56,325 nucleotides of DNA from Streptomyces phaeochromogenes (GCF_001418655.1 NZ_LIQZ01000311.1:1-56325), one strand, 5' to 3'. Positions 1-8,040 are shown, counted from the first letter of the stretch. The notes: generated from the letters alone by a model not told the origin. A program made the numbers and translations.

Positions 1-323
1 GGGCCGGCCGGCCCACCGGTGTGACCCTGCGCTTCCCCTCCGGGCAACGCGGCTTCCTGCACCGCAGCATGTGCTCGGTCTGCCTGACGACCCACCCGGG
101 CAACGGCGTCTCCCTGATGACGGCCCGCAAGGCGGGCACGGCCGGCCGCGAGGGCAACTCGGTCGGCATCTACATGTGCGCCGATCTCGCCTGCTCCCTC
201 TACCTGCGCGGCAAGAAGCAGCTCGACTCCGGGTCCCGCATCGAGGAGAGCCTCACCCTGGAGCAGCAGATCGCCCGCGCGACCGGCCATCTGTCGGCCT
301 TCCTGGACAGGTTGTACGCCTGA
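1..323 (+). CDS. FBP-domain zinc protein, C-terminal part (5' end outside window)
   Basis: The open frame runs in from the left edge without a stop, so this is the 3' part of a gene. The visible residues carry two cysteine pairs (MCSVC near the start, then MCADLAC), spaced like the C-terminal treble-clef zinc finger of FusB/FBP-type elongation factor G-binding proteins. That family binds EF-G and in some bacteria helps it off the ribosome; in Streptomyces its role is untested. The Arg/Lys-rich stretch between the cysteine pairs and the Leu-rich helix after them also fit. The GTG at 21 is internal. Family assignment is from motif spacing only. Confidence 0.7.
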   Translation, partial: AGRPTGVTLRFPSGQRGFLHRSMCSVCLTTHPGNGVSLMTARKAGTAGREGNSVGIYMCADLACSLYLRGKKQLDSGSRIEESLTLEQQIARATGHLSAFLDRLYA

Positions 324-338
324 CGGACCGCGCCGCCT

Positions 339-351
339 GGCCGCAACGGCC
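339..351. terminator. Short GC stem-loop after the FBP-like gene
   Basis: GGCCG-CAA-CGGCC lies 16 bases after the stop at 323. It is a compact stem with no T-run, of the kind often found at actinomycete gene ends. The stretch 324-475 otherwise shows no gene. Confidence 0.3.
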
Positions 352-475
352 GTGGTCAACGCGTTCCCGGCCGTGTCAGACTGGCCGCTCGGCCTGTGCC
401 TCCTCGCCTTCGTCCCGGGTGAGCTGCGCCGTCTGGACGAGTTCGGTGCGGCTGTGGAACGGGAAGTGCCCAAGG

Positions 476-1723
476 ATGCGAGATGTACGTGAGGCGTGGG
501 CCGCGGGCAGGGCCAGGATCGCGAAGTGGCGCCAGGAGCCGGTGATCGTCCAGACGGTCCGCTCCGCGGCAGCCGCGACGATCGCGTACGTGGTGGCGCT
601 GCGGTTCAGCCCCGAGGCCGCCCCTCTCACCGCTCCCCTGACCGCGCTCCTCGTCGTCCAGGTCACGCTCTACGCCACCCTCACGACGGGCATACGCCGC
701 GTCAACTCCGTGGTGGCGGGCGTCCTCGTCGCCATCGTCTTCAGCGCGCTCGTGGGGCTGACCTGGTGGAGTCTGGGGCTGCTCATCCTCGCCTCGCTGG
801 CCGTCGGGCACCTGGTGCGGGTGAGCGAGTTCGTGCCCGAGGTGGCGATCAGCGCCATGCTGGTCCTCGGCGTCACCCGGGTCGGCGACACGGCCTGGGC
901 CCGGATCCTGGAGACGCTGATCGGCGCCCTGGTGGGGTTCGGCTGCAATCTGCTGTTCGCTCCCCCGGTGTGGGTCGGCGCGGCGGGCGAGTCCATCGAG
1001 GATCTGGCGCGCCGGATGCGGCAGTTGCTGCTGCGTGTCGGCGAGGAGGCCGCCGGCCGCACTCCGGTGGCGGTCGCGGCGGCGCGGCTCCACGAGGCGC
1101 GGGAGCTCGACCACGACATCGTCGAGGTGGACGCGGCCCTCAAGCAGGCCGAGGACAGCCTGCGGCTCAATCCGCGTGTACGGGAGGGCCTGCTGCACCG
1201 GGTCGTGCTGCGCACCGGCCTCGACACGCTGGAGATCTGCACGGTGGTGCTGCGGGTCCTCGCGCGCACCCTCACGGACCTCGCCAAGGAGCGGGCACCC
1301 GAGCCGTTGTTCGAGGCGGAGATCGGGGCGACCCTGGAGCAGTTGCTGGCGGAGGTCGGTGACGCCGTGGTCAGCTTCGCCGTCCTGGTCACCACGGATG
1401 TCAGTCGCAGCGCCGAGTCGGCGGAGTCCCGGCTCGCCTCCGAGCTCGTCGCCGCGACCGCCACCCGCGACAAGCTGGGCCAGCTCCTCCTGGAGGAGGT
1501 CCAGCGGGACGCCCGGCAGTGGCAGTTGCACGGGGCCGTCCTCACCGAGGTCACCCGGATACTCGACGAACTCGACATGGAGCACCGATCGCGCCGGCTC
1601 CTGGAGGAACTGGACCGCTGCACGCAGGAACAGCGCGAGCGCATGCCCCGCCTGGACCGCCTCCGCCGACGGCTGCGCTCCGCACGGCGGAACCGTACCG
1701 CCCCCTCACGTCGTACTACGTGA
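476..1723 (+). CDS. FUSC/aromatic acid exporter-like membrane protein
   Basis: A 415-aa protein. After a short basic N-terminus it has about six hydrophobic segments in the first 170 residues, including APLTAPLTALLVVQVTLYAT and SLGLLILASLAVGHLV. A long soluble helical half rich in Glu, Arg and Leu follows. This is the layout of the FUSC/ArAE (aromatic acid exporter, DUF939) group, which contains presumed efflux pumps of the cytoplasmic membrane. The ATG at 476 was chosen because GGGAAG lies about 10 bases upstream and the first membrane segment follows; the frame is open further upstream but has no family-like sequence. The substrate cannot be read from sequence. Confidence 0.8.
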   Translation: MRDVREAWAAGRARIAKWRQEPVIVQTVRSAAAATIAYVVALRFSPEAAPLTAPLTALLVVQVTLYATLTTGIRRVNSVVAGVLVAIVFSALVGLTWWSLGLLILASLAVGHLVRVSEFVPEVAISAMLVLGVTRVGDTAWARILETLIGALVGFGCNLLFAPPVWVGAAGESIEDLARRMRQLLLRVGEEAAGRTPVAVAAARLHEARELDHDIVEVDAALKQAEDSLRLNPRVREGLLHRVVLRTGLDTLEICTVVLRVLARTLTDLAKERAPEPLFEAEIGATLEQLLAEVGDAVVSFAVLVTTDVSRSAESAESRLASELVAATATRDKLGQLLLEEVQRDARQWQLHGAVLTEVTRILDELDMEHRSRRLLEELDRCTQEQRERMPRLDRLRRRLRSARRNRTAPSRRTT

Positions 1724-1811
1724 CGTGCCGATCGCCGCACGACCTCCCGACAATGGACGCGTACGGCGACCACAGAACGACATGTCCACATGACGACAAA
1801 GGGAGTTACGG

Positions 1812-2882
1812 ATGGCCGACGGCACCGTGCGGATCGACGGGAACTCACTGCGGCTGGCGGGCGGTGTGCAGGTCCGGTTCATCCGCACCCTGCGCCTGCC
1901 CGAGACGGGTACGCATCCCCTGCCCCCGGGGCTCGGCGAGTTCCCGCTGCGGCGCGTGGAGGACTACCCGGAGACCGTGCCCGCCGAGTGGCTGGCGCGC
2001 GGCGGGGTGATGCTGCCGGTGTATCTGCGCGAGGCGATGTGGCTGAGCTTCGCCGGTACGTCGGAACCGGCCGCTCTCCAGGTGGGCGTCGGGAAGGTGT
2101 GCGCGGTCTCCGGCAAGCCGTGGAGTCCCCGGCCGGCGCGGAAGCCGCAGAACTACGTGGTCCTGCCCCGGCAGCCGTGGCTCGACGGTATCAACTCCGG
2201 GAAGGGCACGGTCCGTCAGTTCGTGGCGGTGCCGCTGGGTCTCGGTGCCACGGTCGAGGGCCAGGTCACCGGCGAGGAGGTGTGGGGCGGCGTACAGCTG
2301 CAGTCGTTCCCGCTGAACGACACCGCGCTGCACGCCTGGCGTGAGGAGCAGCGCCGGCTGGCGGAGGCGGCGGAGCAGCGCCGCAGGAGCGCCGAGGCGG
2401 CCGGCTACGGCGCGGCGATGCCCATGGCGCCCGGTTCCGCACCCCAGTGGGGCGCTCCCGCTCCGGCTCCGGCTGCGGCGGGCAGTGCGCCGCGCGCCGC
2501 GGCGGCGATGGGTCTCGGCGTCGGCGGTTCGATGCGCCAGGAGGTCTACAAGGACGACCGTCCGCTGTCGGACTGGGCCACCACAGCGGCCGGCCGTGTC
2601 TTCGTCCACCTCGTGACGCCGCCCGAGTGGCGCCGCATCACGGGCGAGGCGCCCCCGCCGTCGCCCGTCGACCGCGCGGCCTACACCCGGGCCGGACTGC
2701 CCTGGTTCGACTACTACGACCAGGACGCCGCGGACCTCGATCCCACGGACGCGCTCGGCGACGTGAAGCCGGTCGGCGACTGGCTCGGCGACGACCACAC
2801 GCCGTGGCAACCGCCGTCGCCCCAGCAGGTCAAGCCGCTGGGAGACGCGCCGGGCAAGCCCGTCGTGGACGGCGAGTGGTGA
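1812..2882 (+). CDS. Conserved hypothetical protein
   Basis: A 356-aa soluble protein with no signal peptide or membrane segment. I do not recognise a catalytic domain. The first ~175 residues look like a compact beta-rich domain with many Gly, Pro and Val residues and a Trp-rich strand (GKPWSPRPARKPQNYVVLP). A charged helix (REEQRRLAEAAEQRRR) and an Ala/Pro-rich linker follow, then a ~100-residue C-terminal part. The ATG at 1812 has AAAGGGAG about 9 bases upstream. It is transcribed alone between the exporter and the convergent DUF2470 gene. The function is unknown. Confidence 0.8.
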   Translation: MADGTVRIDGNSLRLAGGVQVRFIRTLRLPETGTHPLPPGLGEFPLRRVEDYPETVPAEWLARGGVMLPVYLREAMWLSFAGTSEPAALQVGVGKVCAVSGKPWSPRPARKPQNYVVLPRQPWLDGINSGKGTVRQFVAVPLGLGATVEGQVTGEEVWGGVQLQSFPLNDTALHAWREEQRRLAEAAEQRRRSAEAAGYGAAMPMAPGSAPQWGAPAPAPAAAGSAPRAAAAMGLGVGGSMRQEVYKDDRPLSDWATTAAGRVFVHLVTPPEWRRITGEAPPPSPVDRAAYTRAGLPWFDYYDQDAADLDPTDALGDVKPVGDWLGDDHTPWQPPSPQQVKPLGDAPGKPVVDGEW

Positions 2883-2915
2883 ACCGGACTCCGGCCCGCG
2901 GCCGGAGTGTTCACC

Positions 2916-3641
2916 TCATCCGTCGCCCTCCGTGCGCTGCCGCTGGAGCGCACGCGGGCAGCTCGCGCTGCTCGCCTGTGTGAGCAGGATGTGCATGCGC
3001 TCGGTGAGCTGTCCGACGTTGTCGGCGGGCCGGTGGAAGGGCAGCCGTACGTCGCCGTGGCCGCGCGCACGCTCGATGCGCAGCGTCAGTCCGTGCCGGT
3101 CGACGGCGAGCGGCTGTACGCGCACGGCGCCGTGCAGGCTGTCCGGTTCGACGAGGCGGGTCAGCCGCTCGACCGCGTCCGGGTGGGCGTCGGCGAGGTG
3201 CGTCAGCAGCTGCGCCTCCGCGAGGGCCAGCGGGTCGGGTTCGGCGATGGCGAACTCGTCGAGGTCGACGACTACCGCCCCGCCGGGCTCGCGGAGCACG
3301 ACGCGCGTGGTGTGGAACGCCAAGTGCCCTTCCTCGGGCGCGAACCAGCCGGCCATCCAGAGCCTGGCGCGGATGCGGTGCCGTACGGGGACGGGCGCCA
3401 CGTCGGCGAACTCGAGAACGGCGGACGGCTCTCCGCGCGGCGCGCAGATCGTGGACGCCGCGAGCGTACTGTCGTCCGGCAGATGCAGCAGCACCCGGCC
3501 GTCCTCGGCGACGGTGTGCACGCCGATGAACTCCTCCCGACCGCCCTCCGCGGTCACCGCGCAGGACCATGCCGCGGCGAGCACCGAGCGGGCACGCTGT
3601 GCCGTGGCCGGCGCGGCCGTCCAGCTGTGACGGTCACCCAT
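2916..3641 (-). CDS. DUF2470 domain protein, probably iron-regulated
   Basis: A 241-aa soluble protein. The last ~90 residues match the DUF2470 domain: a helix starting ALAEAQLLTHLADAHPDAV, then strands containing HGAVRVQPLAVDRHGLTLRI and a final helix ending LTERMHILL. DUF2470 is the C-terminal domain of HugZ/pyridoxamine-oxidase-like haem-utilisation proteins. The N-terminal ~140 residues resemble a degenerate split-barrel domain. The start at 3641 has GGGAGG seven bases upstream. A DtxR/IdeR-type iron box sits 13 bases upstream of the start codon, so repression by iron is likely. Family knowledge suggests a role in haem or flavin chemistry; this is not shown by the sequence. Confidence 0.82.
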   Translation of the reverse strand: MGDRHSWTAAPATAQRARSVLAAAWSCAVTAEGGREEFIGVHTVAEDGRVLLHLPDDSTLAASTICAPRGEPSAVLEFADVAPVPVRHRIRARLWMAGWFAPEEGHLAFHTTRVVLREPGGAVVVDLDEFAIAEPDPLALAEAQLLTHLADAHPDAVERLTRLVEPDSLHGAVRVQPLAVDRHGLTLRIERARGHGDVRLPFHRPADNVGQLTERMHILLTQASSASCPRALQRQRTEGDG

Positions 3642-3653
3642 CCCAAACCTCCC

Positions 3654-3672
3654 TTAGGTAAGCCTTGCCTAA
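3654..3672. promoter_or_regulatory. Iron box (DtxR/IdeR/DmdR1-type operator)
   Basis: The 19-mer TTAGGTAAGCCTTGCCTAA matches the actinobacterial iron-box consensus TTAGGTTAGGCTAACCTAA at 15 of 19 positions and is itself a near-perfect dyad (TTAGGTAAG against TTAGGCAAG). It lies between the TetR gene end and the DUF2470 start, where it would block transcription of the DUF2470 gene when iron-loaded DmdR1 is bound. Confidence 0.75.
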
Positions 3673-3738
3673 CCTATCGAAGATCGGGGTGTACGCCAAC
3701 CACGTGGCACCGGTCGTCACACCTTGGTGACGGGGAAT

Positions 3739-4347
3739 TCACGGAGTGATGGCACCCAACAGCGCCCGTGCGCACAGGTCGCGCACCTGATCCCGGGACA
3801 GACCGGGCTCCTTGAGCCACTCCAGACAGGCCGCCGCCATGAAGGCCAGCCAGCCCCGCACGGCGATCCGCAGCGTCGGCAGGTCCTCCTCCGTCCAGGC
3901 GGTCTCCGGGTCCGCCGCGAGCGCCTCCAGGATCTGCCGCTGCTGCGCGGCGAGCGTCTCGCGGTACACCCTGCGCACGGCCTGGTCCCCCGCAGCCTCG
4001 GCGCGGTGGAAGGCGCGGAAGCCGTGCGCGTGCGCCTGGACGTACTCCAGGAAGGTGTCGAGTCCCGCGTCGATCTGCTCACGCACCGGCACACCGGGCA
4101 CGGCGGCGGTGACCCGCAGCATCCGCTTGCTCTCGCGCTCCACCACGGCCGCGAAGAAGTCCCGCTTGGTCGGGAAGTAGTGGTACAGCAACCCGCGTGA
4201 GACGCCCGCGAGTTCGGCGACCTGCTCGATCCACACGTCCTCGTACGGGCTCTCGGAGAACAGCCGCGCGCCGACCGAGAGCAACTGCTCACGGCGCTCC
4301 TCGGTGCTGAGCCGACGGCGTGTGCGCTCCCCCTCGTTGGCGACCAT
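3739..4347 (-). CDS. TetR-family regulator next to P450
   Basis: A 202-aa protein. Residues ~15-65 form a TetR helix-turn-helix: RREQLLSVGARLFSE, then IEQVAELAGVSRGLLYHYF. The rest is the usual helical ligand-binding domain. The gene is transcribed away from a CYP102-like P450. This mirrors the Bacillus arrangement in which Bm3R1/FatR-type TetR repressors control CYP102 fatty-acid hydroxylases and are released by fatty acids. An inverted repeat in the 108-bp divergent gap is a candidate operator. The ligand is inferred only from this context. Confidence 0.88.
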   Translation of the reverse strand: MVANEGERTRRRLSTEERREQLLSVGARLFSESPYEDVWIEQVAELAGVSRGLLYHYFPTKRDFFAAVVERESKRMLRVTAAVPGVPVREQIDAGLDTFLEYVQAHAHGFRAFHRAEAAGDQAVRRVYRETLAAQQRQILEALAADPETAWTEEDLPTLRIAVRGWLAFMAAACLEWLKEPGLSRDQVRDLCARALLGAITP

Positions 4348-4370
4348 GTCCGCACCTTACTTGACGTCGG

Positions 4371-4406
4371 TTCAACAGCGGGATCACACTGACAGTCGCT
4401 GTTGAA
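4371..4406. promoter_or_regulatory. Inverted repeat, candidate TetR operator
   Basis: TTCAACAGCG (4371-4380) and CGCTGTTGAA (4397-4406) are perfect 10-base inverted arms separated by 16 bases, in the gap between the divergent TetR and P450 genes. A second, overlapping TTGA-N7-TCAA dyad lies at 4361-4375. The position fits control of both genes. Confidence 0.5.
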
Positions 4407-4455
4407 TCCGCGTACAACAAGCCCAACCGGCGGTTGGCACAAGGGAGATGGCGTG

Positions 4456-5979
4456 ATGGTGGGGACGACGAGGAGCACGCTGCCGAAGGGGTTCCGCAGT
4501 GCCGAGCTGGGCTGGCCCGAGCTGCGCCGCATCCCGCGTCCGCCGCACCGCGTGCCGTTGGTCGGCGACGTCGTCGGCGTCAACCTCCGCACCCCGTTGC
4601 AGGATTCGCTGCGCGTCGGACGGCAGCTAGGGCCGATCTTCCGGCGCAAGGGGTTCGGCAAGGAGATCGTCTTCGTGTGGGGCGCGAAGCTCTCGGGCGA
4701 GATGGCGGACGAGTCGCGGTTCGCCAAGCACGTGGGGCTGGGGGTCGCCAACCTCCGGCCGGTCGCCGGGGACGGCCTGTTCACCGCGTACAACCACGAG
4801 CCCAACTGGCAGTTGGCGCACGACGTGCTGGCGCCCGGCTTCAGCCGCGACGCGATGGAGAGCTACCACGCGATGATGCTGGAGGTGGCGGGCCGGCTGA
4901 CGGACCGCTGGGACGGCGATCAGGCGGCGGGCCGGGCCGTCGACGTGCCCGGCGACATGACCAAGCTGACGCTGGAGACGATCGCCCGCACCGGCTTCGG
5001 CCACGACTTCGGTTCGTTCGAGCGCCCCCGGCCGCACCCCTTCGTCACGGCCATGGTCGGCGCCCTGATGTACGCGCAGCGGCTCAACGTCGTGCCCGTG
5101 CCGCTGGCCCCGGTGCTGATGCGCTCCGCCACCCGCCGCAACGACGCCGACGTGGCGTACCTCAACCGCACGGTCGACGACGTGGTCGAGGCCCGCATCA
5201 ACGGGCCCGCCGGAGAAGGCGACCTGCTGGACCGGATGCTGGACACGGCCCATCCGGAGACGGGCGAGCGCCTCACTCCCGAGAACATCCGCCGCCAGGT
5301 CATCACCTTCCTGATCGCGGGCCACGAGACGACGTCCGGCGCGCTCTCCTTCGCCCTGCACTACCTCGCGCGGCACCCCGACATAGCCGCCCGCGCCCGC
5401 GCGGAGGTCGACCGCGTCTGGGGCGACACACCCCGGCCCGCCTACGAGCAGGTCGCCAGGCTCCGGTACGTACGCCGTGTGCTCGACGAGTCGCTGCGCC
5501 TGTGGCCGACGGCGCCGGCGTACGCCCGCGAGGCCAAGGAGGACACGGTCCTCGGCGGTGTCCATCCGATGCGCCGGGGCGCGTGGGCCCTGGTCCTGAT
5601 CCCCCTGCTGCACCGCGACCCCGAGGTGTGGGGCGCGGACGCGGAGGGGTTCGATCCCGACCGCTTCGAGCCGAGTGCCGTACGGGCCCGGCCCGCGCAC
5701 ACCTTCAAGCCGTTCGGCACCGGTGCGCGGGCGTGCATCGGAAGGCAGTTCGCGCTGCACGAGGCGACGCTGGTGCTGGGGCTGCTGCTGCGCCGCTACG
5801 AGCTGCGGCCGGATCCGGCGTACCGGCTGCGGGTCGCCGAGCGGCTCACGCTGATGCCGGAGGGGCTGACCCTGCGCCTCGACCGCCGCTCCCCCGCGGC
5901 TCCCGCGCGTCCGGAGACCCCGGCGGTGTCCGAGCCGTCCTCGGCCTCACGGTGTCCAGTGACCGGGGCGGGTGACTGA
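4456..5979 (+). CDS. Cytochrome P450, CYP102-like haem domain without reductase
   Basis: A 507-aa P450. It has the I-helix motif AGHETTS (~288), the ExxR helix ESLRLWPTAPAY (345) and the haem loop FGTGARACIGRQFALHEA with Cys427. The ExxR and haem-loop regions and the segment KEDTVLGG are strikingly like the P450BM3 (CYP102A1) haem domain, a fatty-acid hydroxylase. The protein stops after the haem domain plus a short Pro/Ala tail, so the fused FAD/FMN reductase of BM3 is absent and a separate ferredoxin or reductase must supply electrons. Stand-alone CYP102B-type proteins are known in Streptomyces. AGGGAG (4442-4447) suits ATG 4456; GTG 4453 is the alternative. The 3' end overlaps the convergent pentapeptide gene by 33 bases. 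Confidence 0.9.
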   Translation: MVGTTRSTLPKGFRSAELGWPELRRIPRPPHRVPLVGDVVGVNLRTPLQDSLRVGRQLGPIFRRKGFGKEIVFVWGAKLSGEMADESRFAKHVGLGVANLRPVAGDGLFTAYNHEPNWQLAHDVLAPGFSRDAMESYHAMMLEVAGRLTDRWDGDQAAGRAVDVPGDMTKLTLETIARTGFGHDFGSFERPRPHPFVTAMVGALMYAQRLNVVPVPLAPVLMRSATRRNDADVAYLNRTVDDVVEARINGPAGEGDLLDRMLDTAHPETGERLTPENIRRQVITFLIAGHETTSGALSFALHYLARHPDIAARARAEVDRVWGDTPRPAYEQVARLRYVRRVLDESLRLWPTAPAYAREAKEDTVLGGVHPMRRGAWALVLIPLLHRDPEVWGADAEGFDPDRFEPSAVRARPAHTFKPFGTGARACIGRQFALHEATLVLGLLLRRYELRPDPAYRLRVAERLTLMPEGLTLRLDRRSPAAPARPETPAVSEPSSASRCPVTGAGD

Positions 5980-6786
5980 CGCCGGGAGCCTGGTGCCGGA
6001 GCTGCCCTTCGCCGCGTTGACCTGCGGCTGGGTGAGGAAGAGCGCGCCAGTCAGGTCGGCGTCCGTGAGATCGGTGTCGCGCAGGTCGGCGCCGATCAGG
6101 TCCGCGCTCCGCAGATCGGCGCCCGTCAGATCGGCGGCGATGAGGTAGGCGCCGCGGAGGTTGGCGCCCCTCAGATCGGCGCCCTTGAGCCGGGCGCCCA
6201 TGAGGTCGGCGCCCCGGCGCTCCTTCTTCCTGCCCCGGCCGAGGCCGGCACGCGCCAGCTCACTGGCGCGCAGCAGCAGGACGTTGACGTCCTGGCGGAC
6301 CGACGACACGTCCAGCCCGGCGAGCTCTTCCGGGGCCTCACGGGTGAGCGCCTCGGCCCTGTCGAGCTCGCGGCGCAGTTCGGAGTGGATCGGACCGGCG
6401 GCGGGCAGTTCCAACGCCTCGGTGAGGTACCGGAGAAGCTCGTGGAGCTGACGTACGACCGGGAACACGTCGAACATGAGGCGGGCCCGCTCCCCGGAGC
6501 CCGAGCGCCAGTCCACGCCGCCGAAAGTGACCTGCGCGACCTTCTGGCCCGCGCCGAAGCAGTCGTAGACCGTGCAGCCGTTGAAGCCGCGCTGCCGCAG
6601 CTCCGTGTGGATGCCGCAGCGGTTGTCCGTCCGGAGGTTCCGGCAAGGGCTTCCGGCGGCCTTGTCGATCGCGAAGTCCGCCGAGGCCGTGAAGGGCAAC
6701 GCCACACAGCACAGCCCGAAGCACTGGGCGCAGTCCGCCTTCAGCTCGGTGGGGACGGGTGCTGCGGTGCCGGTTTCGTCTTGCAT
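5947..6786 (-). CDS. Cysteine-cluster (CxxCxxxCC) plus pentapeptide-repeat protein
   Basis: A 279-aa protein. The N-terminus has Cys19, 22, 26 and 27 in CAQCFGLCC, followed by further cysteines (SPCRNL, DNRCGIH, GCTVYDCFG). This resembles the YkgJ-type zinc- or iron-chelating cluster. A helical middle part of ~100 residues follows. From about residue 195 there are some ten tandem pentapeptides of the A(D/N)LxG form, such as ADLRGANLRGAYL, which fold as a right-handed beta-helix. The start ATG at 6786 was preferred to an in-frame start at 6861 because it lies just before the cysteine domain. The biochemical role is unknown. Confidence 0.82.
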   Translation of the reverse strand: MQDETGTAAPVPTELKADCAQCFGLCCVALPFTASADFAIDKAAGSPCRNLRTDNRCGIHTELRQRGFNGCTVYDCFGAGQKVAQVTFGGVDWRSGSGERARLMFDVFPVVRQLHELLRYLTEALELPAAGPIHSELRRELDRAEALTREAPEELAGLDVSSVRQDVNVLLLRASELARAGLGRGRKKERRGADLMGARLKGADLRGANLRGAYLIAADLTGADLRSADLIGADLRDTDLTDADLTGALFLTQPQVNAAKGSSGTRLPASVTRPGHWTP

Positions 6787-6850
6787 GTCCCCCACCCTAC
6801 GCAGCGCGCGCTCGTGTCGATCACCGGAGTCCGGAAGGCCGTTCGCCCCC

Positions 6851-6886
6851 CGGCCGTCCAACTCCCTCCCGGCCGTCCAACTCCCT
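6851..6886. repeat. 19-bp-period direct repeat (two copies)
   Basis: The 16-mer GGCCGTCCAACTCCCT occurs twice with a 19-base offset (about 6852-6867 and 6871-6886), in the gap between the pentapeptide gene and the DUF5999 gene. It looks like a small local duplication. Confidence 0.6.
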
Positions 6887-6952
6887 TACGGGCAACGAAC
6901 TCACCGATGAGTTCTCGGCGCCGGAGGCGTCTCTAATACAGCTGAAAACAAA

Positions 6953-6968
6953 CTCCGCTATCACGGAG
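6953..6968. promoter_or_regulatory. Leader dyad CTCCG-N6-CGGAG upstream of DUF5999 gene
   Basis: CTCCG (6953-6957) and CGGAG (6964-6968) flank six bases, 35 bases before the DUF5999 start. The dyad follows an unusually AT-rich patch (TCTAATACAGCTGAAAACAA) that probably contains the promoter. It could be an operator or an mRNA hairpin. Confidence 0.35.
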
Positions 6969-7002
6969 GAAAGAGCCCCTTCACAGACCCCGGAGAGACG
7001 TC

Positions 7003-7200
7003 ATGTGCACCCACTGGCCCACGTGCCCCACCGCCGACAGCCCCGACCACCACGCCGCGGTCATCGTGTCCGCCCACCCGGAACAGGGCTGGAACCTGCT
7101 GTGCAACGGCACCATCGTCTTCGACGACACCGGCGAACTCCTGCCGGACGGACGCATCGTGGGCCCGCTGCGCACGATGCGCGAGCCGGTGGCCGCCTGA
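7003..7200 (+). CDS. DUF5999 family small protein
   Basis: A 65-aa protein starting MCTHWPTCPTADSPDH, with Cys2, Cys8 and several His residues that could bind a metal. It then has the block GWNLLCNGTIVFDDTGELLPDG. This matches the DUF5999 family of small actinobacterial proteins, often strongly expressed and of unknown function. GGAGAG (6992-6997) lies five bases before the ATG. It is a single-gene unit convergent with the PIG-L deacetylase, 29 bases apart. Confidence 0.85.
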   Translation: MCTHWPTCPTADSPDHHAAVIVSAHPEQGWNLLCNGTIVFDDTGELLPDGRIVGPLRTMREPVAA

Positions 7201-7229
7201 GGGCGTCTTCGCGAGTCGGTCGTCCTCGC

Positions 7230-7964
7230 TCAGCGGCTGAAGAGTTCGAAGGCGACCGCGGGCTTCCCGCCGAAGCGTTCGCCGGTGGACTCCGCGTAGC
7301 CGGTGAGGAAGGAACGTACGTACGTCTCGGGGTCCTCGTTCGTCAACACCTCGATGTAGGTGCGGTGTTCGAGCAGGGAGTGCACCGCGCGCTCCATGCC
7401 CGGGGTCGCGTCCACGGCGTGTGTGGGGGCGTTGGAGCCCGCCACGGCGACCCAGCGCACTCCGTTCCAGGGCTCCAGGCCCAGCTCCGGGAAGATCCAG
7501 CGGTTGCCGGCGTCCCCGGCCGCGTCCAGGGTGGCCCGGCCCACGGCGACATGGTCGGGCGTGTTCCAGGCGACCCCGCCCCAGGTGTCGCGGTGGTTGA
7601 GGGTGATCACCAGCTCGGGGCGGTGCCTGCGGATCGCCGCGGCGATGTCCCGCCTGAGGGCGGTGCCGTATTCGACGACGCCGTCCCTGTGGTCGAGGAA
7701 CTCCACCTCCGTGACGCCCACGACGGCGGCGCTGGCCCGCTGCTCCTGCTCGCGCAGCGGGCCGCATTTCTCCGGCTCCAGGGTGTCGATCCCCGCCTCG
7801 CCCCGCGTTGCCAGGACGTAGGTGATCTCGCGACCGCCGTCCGTCCACGCCGCGATCGCCGCGGAGCAGCCGTACTCCAGATCGTCCGGGTGGGCCACCA
7901 CCGCCAGGGCCCGCTTCCAGTCCTCGGGCATGGGCTTGAGTTGGTCGTTCGTCGAGACGGTCAT
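7230..7964 (-). CDS. PIG-L/LmbE family deacetylase
   Basis: A 244-aa protein. It has the zinc motif AHPDDLEYG near residue 25, then NHRDTWGG and PDHVAVGRA, whose His completes the metal site. These are hallmarks of the LmbE/PIG-L fold, which removes N-acetyl groups from glucosamine-containing compounds; mycothiol deacetylase MshB and amidase Mca are members. The gene is not in a mycothiol cluster, so the substrate is open. No signal peptide is present. It is followed at 76 bases by the S33 peptidase gene on the same strand and may share its transcript. Confidence 0.87.
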   Translation of the reverse strand: MTVSTNDQLKPMPEDWKRALAVVAHPDDLEYGCSAAIAAWTDGGREITYVLATRGEAGIDTLEPEKCGPLREQEQRASAAVVGVTEVEFLDHRDGVVEYGTALRRDIAAAIRRHRPELVITLNHRDTWGGVAWNTPDHVAVGRATLDAAGDAGNRWIFPELGLEPWNGVRWVAVAGSNAPTHAVDATPGMERAVHSLLEHRTYIEVLTNEDPETYVRSFLTGYAESTGERFGGKPAVAFELFSR

Positions 7965-8040
7965 GGTCGCAGAATAGGCGTTTCGTCGGCCTTGTCATCC
8001 GAATTCCGCGGGCCGCGTGCGGCTGGGCGCGCCCCTGTCG

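Noticed and set aside
356..1585. 409-codon minus-strand open frame
   Set aside because: Antisense to the FUSC-like exporter, whose membrane segments and start context are convincing.
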